Source: Betaproteobacteria bacterium (GTDB lineage Bacteria; Pseudomonadota; Gammaproteobacteria; Burkholderiales; SG8-41). From it: a stretch of DNA of 7,701 nt. The notes below the pieces were generated by a model. It did not search any database and was not told the DNA's origin. It saw only the letters and a program-made list of their open reading frames with translations. Positions 1 through 6,676 of this stretch are shown piece after piece. Every line of letters starts with the position of its first letter. The first letter of the stretch is position 1. Location: contig JAHZNX010000106.1 in NCBI GenBank assembly GCA_020028375.1, forward strand, positions 1-7,701. The letters are read 5' to 3'. The translations under genes were made by a program, and so were the position numbers.

Positions 1-861
1 TTGCAGAACGAAGCGACGCCGGTCGCGACCGCAGTCAAGGTCGAGCTGATCCACCGCCTGCAGGACGCCGGGCTGCCGGTGATCGAAGCGACCGCTTTCG
101 TGTCGCCCAAGTGGGTGCCGCAGATGGCGGACAGTGCCCAGGTCATGGCGGCGATCCGCCACAAGCCGGGTGTGTCCTATCCGGTCCTGGTGCCGAACCG
201 CAAGGGACTCGACGCCGCGCTTGCCGCAGGCGCGCAGGAAGTGGTGGTGTTCGGCGCCGCGACCGAGGCGTTCTCGCGGAAGAACACGAACTGCTCGATC
301 GCCGAGGGACTCGCGCGCTTCTTGGAGGTGTGCCAGGAAGCGCTCGCGCGGGGCCTCAAGGTGCGCGGCGACATCTCGGTGTGCCTCGGCTGCCCCTATG
401 AAGGGGAAGTCAGGCCGGAGGCGGTCGTGCGCGTTGCGCGCGAGCTCGACGCGATGGGTTGCTACGAAATTACAATCTGCGACACCCTCGGCACCGGCAC
501 GCCGGGAGCAACCCGCACCGTGCTCGAAGCGGTGATGAAGCACGTTCCCGCGGACCGGATCGCCGGGCACTTCCACGACACCTACGGGCAGGCAGTCGCC
601 AACGTCTACGCCGCGCTCGAATGCGGGGTGGCGACCTTCGACGCCTCGGTCGCCGGGCTCGGCGGCTGCCCGTACGCGAAGGGCGCAACCGGCAACGTCG
701 CCACCGAGGACGTGCTCTACATGCTGGACGGCCTCGGCATCGAAACCGGCGTGGACATGGCGAAGCTCGCCGCCGCCGGCGAATACATCTGCGGCGTGCT
801 CGGCAGGCCGACGCACTCCAAAGCTGCGCGTGCCCTCGCCGCCAGGAAGATAGCTGCGTGA
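1..861 (+). CDS. mvaB: Hydroxymethylglutaryl-CoA lyase, 5' end missing
   Basis: This enzyme cleaves (S)-HMG-CoA into acetyl-CoA and acetoacetate, the last step of leucine catabolism, in a metal-dependent TIM barrel. The reading frame is open from base 1. The opening LQNE matches the family's DGLQNE motif, so the TTG at base 1 is an internal Leu and not a start. Roughly the first 10-20 residues, including the metal-binding Asp of the RDGLQNE region, lie outside the window. Numbering from base 1, the metal-binding HxH is at residues 190-192 (GHFHDTYG). The active-site loop GLGGCPYAKGATGN is at 219-232, with the catalytic Cys at 223 and the metal-ligand Asn at 232. The 286 visible residues plus the missing start fit the usual ~300. 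The gene ends 24 bp before the DUF2889 gene, with which it is probably co-transcribed. The family call is secure. A role in leucine rather than other acyl-CoA breakdown is inferred from the family. Confidence 0.95.
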   Translation: MQNEATPVATAVKVELIHRLQDAGLPVIEATAFVSPKWVPQMADSAQVMAAIRHKPGVSYPVLVPNRKGLDAALAAGAQEVVVFGAATEAFSRKNTNCSIAEGLARFLEVCQEALARGLKVRGDISVCLGCPYEGEVRPEAVVRVARELDAMGCYEITICDTLGTGTPGATRTVLEAVMKHVPADRIAGHFHDTYGQAVANVYAALECGVATFDASVAGLGGCPYAKGATGNVATEDVLYMLDGLGIETGVDMAKLAAAGEYICGVLGRPTHSKAARALAARKIAA

Positions 862-885
862 CCGCTCACGCGCCCGGAGAAAGCC

Positions 886-1440
886 ATGCCATTGAGCAAT
901 CCCGTTCCCCGCAAGCTTATGCACACCCGCGCCATCGACTGCCGCGGCTACGAGCGTGACGACGGGCTTTGGGACATCGAGGCGCACCTCACGGACACCA
1001 AGTCCGTCGCCCATTCCCGGCACCACGGAGGGCGCGAACGCCGTCCGGGGGAGCCGGTGCACGACATGTGGCTGCGGGTCACCATCGACCTCGACATGAA
1101 GATTCACGAAGTCGAGGCAAGGACGGACGAGGGCCCGTACCCCATCTGCGGCGACATCACGCCCAACTTCCGGGCGCTGGCCGGGCTCACCATCGGCCCC
1201 GGCTGGCGCAAGAGCATCGCCGAGCGCGTTGGCGGCGTGAAGGGCTGCACGCACCTCTTGGAGCTGCTGGGGCCCCTCGCGACCACGGCGTTCCAGGCGA
1301 CGAACCGGGCGCGCCTCGCGCGAGCCGCCGGCAAGCCCTCCACCCGCAAGCCCTACCAGCTCAACTCCTGCCACGTCTACAAGGACGACTCGCCGGCGGT
1401 GCTCGAACGCTGGCCGCAGTTCTATACCGGGCCGCGCTGA
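886..1440 (+). CDS. DUF2889 family protein
   Basis: This is a 184-residue protein that I recognise as DUF2889, a family without an assigned function as far as I know. The ATG at 886 is preceded by GGAGA at 876-880, five bases upstream, which supports this start. The N-terminal part carries HTRAIDCRGYERDDGLWDIE (residues 13-32), followed by a conserved-looking HLTDTKS. The middle has ICGDITPNFRALAGLTIGPGW and a Gly/Cys/His patch, GGVKGCTHLLELL. The end has NSCHVYKDD. The scattered Cys and His residues could bind a metal, but no classical ligand set is visible. There is no signal peptide or membrane segment, so it is probably cytosolic. It starts 24 bp after the HMG-CoA lyase stop, which suggests one transcript and a link to acyl-CoA or amino-acid catabolism; that link rests on position alone. 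Confidence 0.85.
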   Translation: MPLSNPVPRKLMHTRAIDCRGYERDDGLWDIEAHLTDTKSVAHSRHHGGRERRPGEPVHDMWLRVTIDLDMKIHEVEARTDEGPYPICGDITPNFRALAGLTIGPGWRKSIAERVGGVKGCTHLLELLGPLATTAFQATNRARLARAAGKPSTRKPYQLNSCHVYKDDSPAVLERWPQFYTGPR

Positions 1441-1444
1441 GAGC

Positions 1445-1478
1445 GCCCGGACCGGCAATACTACCGTTGAGTCCGGGC
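1445..1478. repeat. Inverted repeat, 8-bp perfect stem, downstream of the DUF2889 gene
   Basis: GCCCGGAC at 1445-1452 pairs perfectly with GTCCGGGC at 1471-1478 across an 18-base loop. The loop holds a further CGG/CCG pair (1453-1455 with 1464-1466). It begins 4 bases after the DUF2889 stop, where a transcript end would be expected. No T-tract follows, so it is not a classical intrinsic terminator. It could be a 3' stabilising hairpin, a weak terminator or an operator for the next gene, since its right arm overlaps the candidate promoter. Confidence 0.4.
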
Positions 1479-1495
1479 AGGCACGGTGTCATGAT
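1467..1495 (+). promoter_or_regulatory. Possible sigma70-type promoter for the DUF1161 gene
   Basis: TTGAGT (1467-1472) and CATGAT (1490-1495) are separated by 17 bp. Each matches four of six consensus positions. Transcription would start near 1502, giving a leader of about 60 bases before the ATG at 1565. The -35 box sits inside the inverted repeat at 1445-1478. The match is moderate and made by eye. Confidence 0.3.
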
Positions 1496-1564
1496 ATCCG
1501 CAGGTTCGGAAGGAGTTGCACCCGGAACCCGGTAGACGCCGTTCAACAACAAGGGGGTATCGCC

Positions 1565-1798
1565 ATGAAAGTGCTGATCGCCGTAGTTGCATCGCTGTTG
1601 ATTGCCGCGCCCGCGCTGGCGCAGCGGAAGGATTGTGAGGAGCTCAAGTCCGAGATCGACGCCAAGATCAAGAAGAACGGGGTGAAGGAGTTCTCGCTCG
1701 AGGTCGTCCCCACCGACCAGGTCAAGGAAGGCGTGGGAGCCGTCGTCGGCAGCTGCGACGGGGGCACGAAGAAGATCGTCTACAAGCGCGGCGGCTGA
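1565..1798 (+). CDS. Small secreted DUF1161 family protein
   Basis: This 77-residue precursor belongs to the DUF1161 family of small periplasmic proteins of unknown function. Residues 1-19 form a signal peptide: MK, a hydrophobic core, then an APALA cleavage motif before Gln20. The mature part of about 58 residues starts RKDCEELK and contains the family hallmarks CEELKSEIDAKIKKNGVK and GSCDGGTKKIVY. It has two Cys, at 24 and 64, which probably form a disulfide in the periplasm. The mature protein is rich in Lys. A strong Shine-Dalgarno sequence, AAGGGGG (1551-1557), lies seven bases before the ATG, fixing the start. It seems to be a single-gene unit: a 124-bp gap with a candidate promoter separates it from the DUF2889 gene, and the next gene is convergent. 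The family call is firm and no molecular role can be given. Confidence 0.88.
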   Translation: MKVLIAVVASLLIAAPALAQRKDCEELKSEIDAKIKKNGVKEFSLEVVPTDQVKEGVGAVVGSCDGGTKKIVYKRGG

Positions 1799-1856
1799 GC
1801 GCCGCACCGTTTCACGGCCAGGCGCCGGCGCGGTCTCGCGCGGGCGCGGGGGTGCA

Positions 1857-2270
1857 TCACCCGATCGTCCACTCGTGGCCGCACTTGCGGCAACGCACGC
1901 CGACGGGTGGCAGGTCGCCCACTTCCTCCCCTCCCGGCATCGCGAGGCGGCGCGCCGGCGCTGCGCTGAGCTCAAGGGCGCTGTACGCCGCGCACTTCTC
2001 GCAGCGTGAGCGCTCCGCGGCGCGCACGGCGAAATCGAGCATGGCCAGGTAACGGCGCAGCGTCCACACGCAGATCGCGGCGCCCGCCAGCATCGCGGCG
2101 AGCCGCATGACCGTCTCCCACGCCGGCATGCGGAGACTGAACCCCTCGAAGCACGCCAGCACCGTCACCAGGCACAGGAACGAGGTGACGAGATAGAAAT
2201 GGCTCTCGATCAGCTGGCGCTGGTACCAGCGCCCGAATCCGATCTTGCGAATACCCTCGGCCAGTTCCAT
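1857..2270 (-). CDS. Two-helix membrane protein with C-terminal Cys4 zinc ribbon
   Basis: I do not recognise a named family for this 137-residue protein. The start chosen is the ATG at 2270 (MELAEGIRKIG), 13 bp after the MFS transporter stop. A longer frame up to 2375 is possible but would run inside the transporter gene and encode only Arg/Ser-rich sequence. Two membrane helices are visible, about residues 25-44 and 54-73. Positive charges before the first and after the second place both ends in the cytoplasm. The C-terminal part has CEKC (90-93) and CRKCGHEW (127-134), a CxxC-x33-CxxC zinc-ribbon arrangement. The protein could be a membrane-bound scaffold, a zinc- or redox-sensing element or a nucleic-acid-binding anchor. 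It is the last gene of the five-gene operon, and no clear terminator follows in the 58 bp before the convergent DUF1161 stop. Confidence 0.75.
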   Translation of the reverse strand: MELAEGIRKIGFGRWYQRQLIESHFYLVTSFLCLVTVLACFEGFSLRMPAWETVMRLAAMLAGAAICVWTLRRYLAMLDFAVRAAERSRCEKCAAYSALELSAAPARRLAMPGGEEVGDLPPVGVRCRKCGHEWTIG

Positions 2271-2283
2271 TGGGCGCGATCGT

Positions 2284-3507
2284 TCAGCCCCGGCGCGCGT
2301 AGACGAGCCGTGCCACGGGCGCGAGCACGCCGAAGATGCCGATGCTCGCAAAGGCAAGGCCCCAGGCGAGAACACTGCGGTTGCCGCCCGCGAGATCGAG
2401 CACGGCGCCGAACACGAGCGGGGCGAAGAAGGCGGAGCTGAAGCCCACGAAGGAATAGACCGCCATGGTCGCGCCGCGTTCGTCCGGGTGCGCGGCAGCG
2501 ACCGTGCCGGCGGTCAGCGCGGCGGAGTCTCCGAGCATCAGGCCGTAATGGACGCACATGATGAGGAACACCAGCATCCACGGCAGCGCGGCCGCGTAGC
2601 CGAGCACGCAGGCGAGAAGACCGGACGCGGTCATGAAGGTGAAGATCACGCGCGTGCGCCCGAAGCGCAGCGCGAGCTCGTTGCCCGAGATGCTCATCAC
2701 CGGGCCGAGCAGGTTGATCATGGCGGCGAGCGTGGCCGCCCCCACCCACATCGGCGCGTCCGCCGGCTGCAGCGACGCCGTGAACACGAGAAACGCCACC
2801 ATCCAGGAGCGCTGGCCGAAGAGCTCGTAGTTGTGCGCCGAGTAGCCGAGGATGTAGGGCAGCGTCCTGCGGTTCCGGAGCACCGGCCGAAAATCAAGCA
2901 GCGCCGGCGGGGGCGTTCCCGCCCCGCGCGTGCGCCCGCGGGGCATGGCGAGATTGACGAGAACCGCGGCGGCGAGCGGTCCGGCCGCGCCCCAGGCGAA
3001 TGCGGCTTGCCAGCCGTACGCCGCGCCGATCCAGCCGCAAACCAGAATCGAAAGCGTCGAGCCGATGCCGAAGGTCGCAGTGTAGAAGGCGACGGAGCGG
3101 GATTGTCCGGCGCCTTCGAGCTGGTCGGCGAGCATCTTGAGACCCGGCATGTAGCTCCCGCCCAGCCCGGCGCCGATCAGGAACTGGAAGAAGAGCGCGC
3201 TGGCGAGCCCGCCGGCGAACAGCATGAAGCCGGCCGCGCCGGCGCACGAGACCAGGCAGGCGGCGAGATAGACGCGGCGGGAGTCCACGCGGTCGGTGAG
3301 GCTGGTGAGCACCGGCGTTGCCAACACATAGCCGGCGTAGTAGATGCCGCTCACCAGTCCCGCCTCGGAGTTGGAAAGCGCCCACTCGCGCTGCAGCACC
3401 GGCAGCAGCGTGGTGTACGCCGCGAAGCCGGTCATGCTGAGAACTTCCGCCGCGCACATCAGCACTATGAGCGCGGCCGGCGTGAGCCGGCGATCGCCTG
3501 CACTCAC
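2284..3507 (-). CDS. Major facilitator superfamily transporter
   Basis: This is a 407-residue integral inner-membrane protein with about 12 hydrophobic segments, the normal size for an MFS secondary carrier. The start is the GTG at 3507, inside GTGA, where it overlaps the stop of the GDSL esterase gene by four bases; this indicates translational coupling. The frame continues upstream, but that part is an Arg/Pro-rich shadow of the esterase gene. The loop between helices 2 and 3 carries a motif-A-like TSLTDRVDSRR (about 68-78). A Gly-rich segment, GAGLGGSYMPG, lies further on in the N-terminal half. The central cytoplasmic loop is basic (MPRGRTRG). The substrate cannot be read from sequence. 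Its place between a lipoprotein esterase and a zinc-ribbon membrane protein suggests export or uptake of whatever the operon's enzymes handle. MFS assignment is secure, substrate unknown. Confidence 0.92.
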   Translation of the reverse strand: MSAGDRRLTPAALIVLMCAAEVLSMTGFAAYTTLLPVLQREWALSNSEAGLVSGIYYAGYVLATPVLTSLTDRVDSRRVYLAACLVSCAGAAGFMLFAGGLASALFFQFLIGAGLGGSYMPGLKMLADQLEGAGQSRSVAFYTATFGIGSTLSILVCGWIGAAYGWQAAFAWGAAGPLAAAVLVNLAMPRGRTRGAGTPPPALLDFRPVLRNRRTLPYILGYSAHNYELFGQRSWMVAFLVFTASLQPADAPMWVGAATLAAMINLLGPVMSISGNELALRFGRTRVIFTFMTASGLLACVLGYAAALPWMLVFLIMCVHYGLMLGDSAALTAGTVAAAHPDERGATMAVYSFVGFSSAFFAPLVFGAVLDLAGGNRSVLAWGLAFASIGIFGVLAPVARLVYARRG

Positions 3508-4142
3508 ACGGCGCCTGCCTGCTTGAGCAGCGCGGCGATCGCCTCCGCCATCCTGCGGTAGCCCTTGGCGTTGGGGTGGATGGTATCGGCCTTGAGATCG
3601 AGCTGGTGCATGATGTCGTTCAGGACCTTCCCCTCGTAGGGGATGCCGTACTCCTTCGCCAGCTCGCCATAGAACGTCGCGGCGCTGGTGAGGAGGGCCG
3701 GCCGCGGCACCCCTACCAGCACCACCGATATCCCCCGTCCCCTGATCGTCGTGATGATCTGGCGCAGGTTGCTGCGGATCTGCTGCTCGTCCACTCTGCG
3801 CAGCATGTCGTTGCCGCCGAGGCAAACGATGATGAGCGCCGGACGGTGTTCCTCGATCACCCGCGGCAGGCGCGCGAGTCCCTGCGCGGTCACTTCGCCC
3901 GGCACCCCGGAGCGCACCACCTTGCGGCCGATCAGCTGCCCCAGCACCGCCGGGTAGCTTTCGGGCTCGGCCGCACCCGTGCCGTAGGTCAGGCTGTCGC
4001 CGAAAGCGACAATCACTTCGTCCGGTCCGACCGCCGCGACGCGCGGCACCCTCTCCCCGCAGCCCGCCAGCAGGGACGCGATCAGCAGCGCCGCGGCAAC
4101 CGCGCGCGGGGCGGACAAAGCGGGAAAGAGCGCTCGGGTCAC
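3504..4142 (-). CDS. GDSL/SGNH esterase or thioesterase (TesA-like), predicted lipoprotein
   Basis: This SGNH-fold hydrolase resembles TesA, the multifunctional acyl-CoA thioesterase, protease I and lysophospholipase L1. Counting from the GTG at 4142 (212 residues), the four blocks are present: FGDSLTYG with Ser50; GVPGEVTAQG at 79-88 with the oxyanion Gly; LGGNDM with Asn111; and DTIHPN with Asp186 and His189. The catalytic set is complete. The N-terminus is unlike that of soluble periplasmic TesA: a hydrophobic stretch ends in the lipobox LLAGC with Cys28, followed by Gly, which predicts a lipoprotein sorted to the outer membrane. The start at 4142 lies 10 bp after the preceding stop. An alternative GTG at 4172 would add ten residues and overlap the hydrolase gene by 20 bp; neither has a clear Shine-Dalgarno. 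The stop overlaps the MFS start. Acyl esters or thioesters are likely substrates by family. Confidence 0.9.
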   Translation of the reverse strand: MTRALFPALSAPRAVAAALLIASLLAGCGERVPRVAAVGPDEVIVAFGDSLTYGTGAAEPESYPAVLGQLIGRKVVRSGVPGEVTAQGLARLPRVIEEHRPALIIVCLGGNDMLRRVDEQQIRSNLRQIITTIRGRGISVVLVGVPRPALLTSAATFYGELAKEYGIPYEGKVLNDIMHQLDLKADTIHPNAKGYRRMAEAIAALLKQAGAV

Positions 4143-4152
4143 AAGCCGGCAG

Positions 4153-4962
4153 TCACGCGCTTGCGCCGGCACGCTGGATGAAGTCGAGCGTGGCCTGGGC
4201 GCAGCGCTCCGGGTCGCTCGCGGCGACGTGGTAGGAATCGCCGGGCAGCACCAGCAGCTCCGAGCGCGGAATCATTCGCTGCCATGCGCGCATCTCTTCG
4301 ACCGAGCCCAGGCCGCTGCCCTCGGTCGTGATGACGAGCGTAGGGCAGCGAATGCGCGGCAGCGCATCCGTGATGTCGGCGTCAGCGATCGCGGGCATGA
4401 ATCCGAGCTGGGTCGAAACCGCCGTGCGTCCCATGAACCGTATCCACCACTCGAGTCCCTCGGGCGGGAAGCGGCTGCCGAGCCGACCCGACATGGTCCG
4501 GCGCGCCCAGTGCTGCACGCCCTGCTTTTCGAATTCCTCCATCAGCTCGGGGCGCCGTCCGACGCCGCGACGGGGCGGCGGAGTTCCCACGACGGAGAGC
4601 GTGAGCACCCGGCCGGGGTGACGCGCGGCGAAATACCGCGCGATGGTCCCGCCGATCTTTGCCGCCACCACGTGAAAGCGGGCGACAGCAAGGTGGTCCA
4701 TCAAGGCGAGGTAATCATCGCAGATGCGATCAAGCGTCCACGGGAAATCGCGCGGCATCGGGGTGGAGGCGCCGAAGCCGCGCATGTCGGGGCGCACCAC
4801 CCGGTAATGGCGCGCGAGCAGCGGTACCCAGGCGAACCATGCGGCGCCGCTCTCGGCGTTGCCGTGCATCATGAGTATCGTCCGGGGCTCGCGCCACGGG
4901 TCCGAATAGTCGTCCACGGCATAGTGCAGCGTGCAATCGGGGGAAACGCGGAAGGTGGGCAT
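4153..4962 (-). CDS. Alpha/beta-hydrolase-fold protein with Lys in place of the nucleophile
   Basis: This 269-residue protein has the alpha/beta hydrolase fold throughout. It shows the oxyanion-loop HGN at 33-35, DMRGFG at 59-64, the elbow region HVVAAKIGGTIA at 97-108, the following helix with the usual ARHPGRV, and a C-terminal DSYHVA with the candidate catalytic His245. The expected nucleophile elbow GxSxGG reads AAKIGG here, with Lys102 (codon AAG) where Ser, Cys or Asp normally sits. The usual acid Asp after the sixth strand is also not obvious; Glu214 in TTEGSG is the nearest candidate. The protein may therefore be non-hydrolytic, use different chemistry, or bind a ligand only. No signal peptide is seen, so it is cytosolic. 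It starts 19 bp after the FAD oxidoreductase stop; GGGACGAG upstream of the ATG is a weak Shine-Dalgarno. The fold is clear; activity and substrate are unknown. Confidence 0.85.
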   Translation of the reverse strand: MPTFRVSPDCTLHYAVDDYSDPWREPRTILMMHGNAESGAAWFAWVPLLARHYRVVRPDMRGFGASTPMPRDFPWTLDRICDDYLALMDHLAVARFHVVAAKIGGTIARYFAARHPGRVLTLSVVGTPPPRRGVGRRPELMEEFEKQGVQHWARRTMSGRLGSRFPPEGLEWWIRFMGRTAVSTQLGFMPAIADADITDALPRIRCPTLVITTEGSGLGSVEEMRAWQRMIPRSELLVLPGDSYHVAASDPERCAQATLDFIQRAGASA

Positions 4963-4981
4963 CGGTGCTCGTCCCGGCCTG

Positions 4982-6586
4982 CTATCTGCGCCAGCGCAGG
5001 TCGCGCAGGATCTCGCGCGCGGCGTTGTGGCCCGGCAGCCCCGAGACGCCGCCGCCGGGGTGCGTGCCCGCTCCGCACAGGTAGAGACCCCGCACCGGCG
5101 CGCGATAGTTGGCGTGCCCCAGCACCGGGCGCGCGCTCCACACCTGGTCGAGCGTCAGCGCGCCGTGAAAGATGTCGCCGCCGGTCAGCCCGTACTCGCG
5201 CTCGAGATCGACCGGCGAGAGGATCCTGCGTCCCAGCACCGCGCCCTTGAAATTGGGCGCGTAGCGGGTGACGGTGTCGAGCACGTGGTCTGCGGCCGAC
5301 TCCCTGATCCCGTCCCAATCGAGGTCATTGGGCAGGTCGTAGGCGAAATGCTGGCAGAACAGGCTCGCGACGTGCTTGCCCGGCGGCGCCAGGGTGGAAT
5401 CCACGGTGGAAGGGATCAGCATCTCGATGATCGGGGCACGCGAGCAGCCGTAGGTGCGCGCGTCGAAATAGGCCTGCTCCATGTAGGCGAGCGAGGGCGC
5501 GATGATGATGCCCGACTGGTGGTGCGGCTGCAGGTGCCGCCCGGGGAGCGCGGTGAAATCCGGCAGCTCCGAAAGCGCGACGTTCATGCGGAAGGTCGCG
5601 GAGCCGCACTTGTAGCCGCGGATGCGCAGCAGGAAATCCGCGTCGAGCGCGCTCTCCTCAACGAGCTCGAGGAACAGCCGCCGGGGATCCACGTTGGCCA
5701 CCACGCAGCGCGCGCCCACCATGCTGCGGTCGGAGAGCTGCACGCCTTGCGCGCCGCGGTGGTCGATGCATACCTTGTGCACTTCGCAGCCGGTGGTGAT
5801 CTCGACGCCGCGCCGTTCTGCCTCCTGCGCCATCGCCTGGGTGATCGCGCCCATGCCCCCCACCGCGTGGCCCCAGGCGCCGCGCCTGCCGTTCACCTCT
5901 CCAATCACGTGATGCAGCAGAACGTAGGCGCTGCCCGGGGCGTACGGGCTCGCGTAGTTGCCCACCACCGCGTCGAACCCGAACGCGGCCTTGAGCGGCC
6001 CCGACTCGAACCACCCGTCGAGAAGGTCGCCGGCGCTCTTGGTCATGAGGTCGAAGAGGTCGCGGCGGGCGTCCATGCCGGTCTTGCGCATGCGGTAGCC
6101 GAAACGCAGCGCGGCGAATGCATCGCGCATGCCGCCGCCGACATTGGGCGGAGTCCGCAGCAGCAGGCCCCGCAGCACGTCGCCGGCGCGCTCCAGCATC
6201 GCGTAGTAGCCGGGAAGCGTTTCCGCGTCGCGCGGCGAGAACCGCGCGAGCTCGGCCTGAGTCTGGCCGAGGGCGTTGCCGATCTTGAGATAGGCCTTGT
6301 CGGAGAGCGGCAGGAAATTCGCGACCGGCCGCTCGATAATCCGCAAGCCGTGCTCGGCGAGCCGCAGGTCGCGTATCACCTTGGGATGCAGCAGGCTCAC
6401 GGTGTACGCCGCGGCCGAATTGCGAAAGCCCGGAAAGAATTCCTCGGTAACGGCAGCCCCGCCCACGACCGCGCGGCGCTCGAGCACTCTCACCTTGTAG
6501 CCCGCGCCTGCGAGATAGCAGGCGCAGGTGAGCCCGTTGTGGCCGCCGCCGATGATGACGGCGTCGTAGCGATTGCTCTGCGCCAT
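4982..6586 (-). CDS. FAD-dependent oxidoreductase, PYROXD2/phytoene desaturase-like (COG1233)
   Basis: This 534-residue flavoprotein belongs to the CrtI-like amine-oxidase superfamily and most resembles PYROXD2-type proteins. Residues 8-18 (DAVIIGGGHNG) form the dinucleotide-binding Rossmann turn, with Glu36 in VLERR as the ribose-binding acid and VVGGAAVTEE after it. The C-terminal FAD motif is near 500-519 (GLYLCGAGTHPGGG, then SGLPGHNAA). Motifs between them, such as YASPYAPGSAYVLLHH and GGMGAITQAMA, fit the same group. The ATG at 6586 is chosen because AAGG lies six bases upstream (6593-6596) and the protein then opens directly on the Rossmann fold; the 24 codons further upstream look non-coding. 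It is the first gene of the five-gene minus-strand operon. No carotenoid synthesis partners are in view, so a desaturase role in carotenoid formation is not supported. The substrate is unknown. Confidence 0.92.
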   Translation of the reverse strand: MAQSNRYDAVIIGGGHNGLTCACYLAGAGYKVRVLERRAVVGGAAVTEEFFPGFRNSAAAYTVSLLHPKVIRDLRLAEHGLRIIERPVANFLPLSDKAYLKIGNALGQTQAELARFSPRDAETLPGYYAMLERAGDVLRGLLLRTPPNVGGGMRDAFAALRFGYRMRKTGMDARRDLFDLMTKSAGDLLDGWFESGPLKAAFGFDAVVGNYASPYAPGSAYVLLHHVIGEVNGRRGAWGHAVGGMGAITQAMAQEAERRGVEITTGCEVHKVCIDHRGAQGVQLSDRSMVGARCVVANVDPRRLFLELVEESALDADFLLRIRGYKCGSATFRMNVALSELPDFTALPGRHLQPHHQSGIIIAPSLAYMEQAYFDARTYGCSRAPIIEMLIPSTVDSTLAPPGKHVASLFCQHFAYDLPNDLDWDGIRESAADHVLDTVTRYAPNFKGAVLGRRILSPVDLEREYGLTGGDIFHGALTLDQVWSARPVLGHANYRAPVRGLYLCGAGTHPGGGVSGLPGHNAAREILRDLRWRR

Positions 6587-6611
6587 CAAGCGCCTTTTTC
6601 CGGTTGCGCGG

Positions 6612-6620
6612 ATTGTATCA
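6612..6620 (-). promoter_or_regulatory. Extended -10 promoter for the five-gene operon
   Basis: Read on the minus strand the bases are TGATACAAT, an extended -10 element (TGn) joined to TACAAT, which matches five of six consensus positions. No good -35 box is seen at 16-18 bp, as is common for extended -10 promoters. Transcription would begin near 6605, leaving a leader of about 19 bases that includes the AAGG ribosome-binding site. Read-through from the tRNA-Arg gene upstream is an alternative source of transcript. Confidence 0.5.
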
Positions 6621-6676
6621 AGCCGCCGGTGTCGGCTCGGGAAGCACGGCGCCGGCAACGGCGATGAAACACGAAG

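Noticed and set aside
1799..1856. Possible bidirectional terminator between the convergent DUF1161 and zinc-ribbon genes
   Set aside because: Only a 5-bp GCGCG/CGCGC hairpin (1828-1841) is visible in very GC-rich sequence, with no T-tract on either strand.
2245..3561. A 438-codon plus-strand open frame opposite the MFS gene
   Set aside because: The composition is biased to Arg, Glu, His and Gly, with no domain signature. The opposite strand has a full set of MFS membrane helices.
3508..3825. N-terminal extension of the MFS protein up to 3825
   Set aside because: The 106 extra codons are an Arg/Pro/Gly-rich shadow of the GDSL esterase gene. The GTG at 3507 in the GTGA overlap gives a normal MFS N-terminus.
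4982..6586. Carotenoid biosynthesis phytoene desaturase (crtI)
   Set aside because: The motifs fit the broader PYROXD2-like group, and no crtB, crtE or other carotenoid genes are present nearby.
6587..6658. Longer start for the FAD oxidoreductase at 6658
   Set aside because: The 24 extra residues do not resemble a signal or targeting sequence and would overlap the promoter and Shine-Dalgarno that fit the ATG at 6586.
4931..6667. A 578-codon plus-strand open frame opposite the FAD oxidoreductase and hydrolase genes
   Set aside because: The translation is rich in Arg, His, Ala and Gly without any recognisable motif. The minus strand encodes a clear flavoprotein. Long antisense open frames are expected at this GC content.
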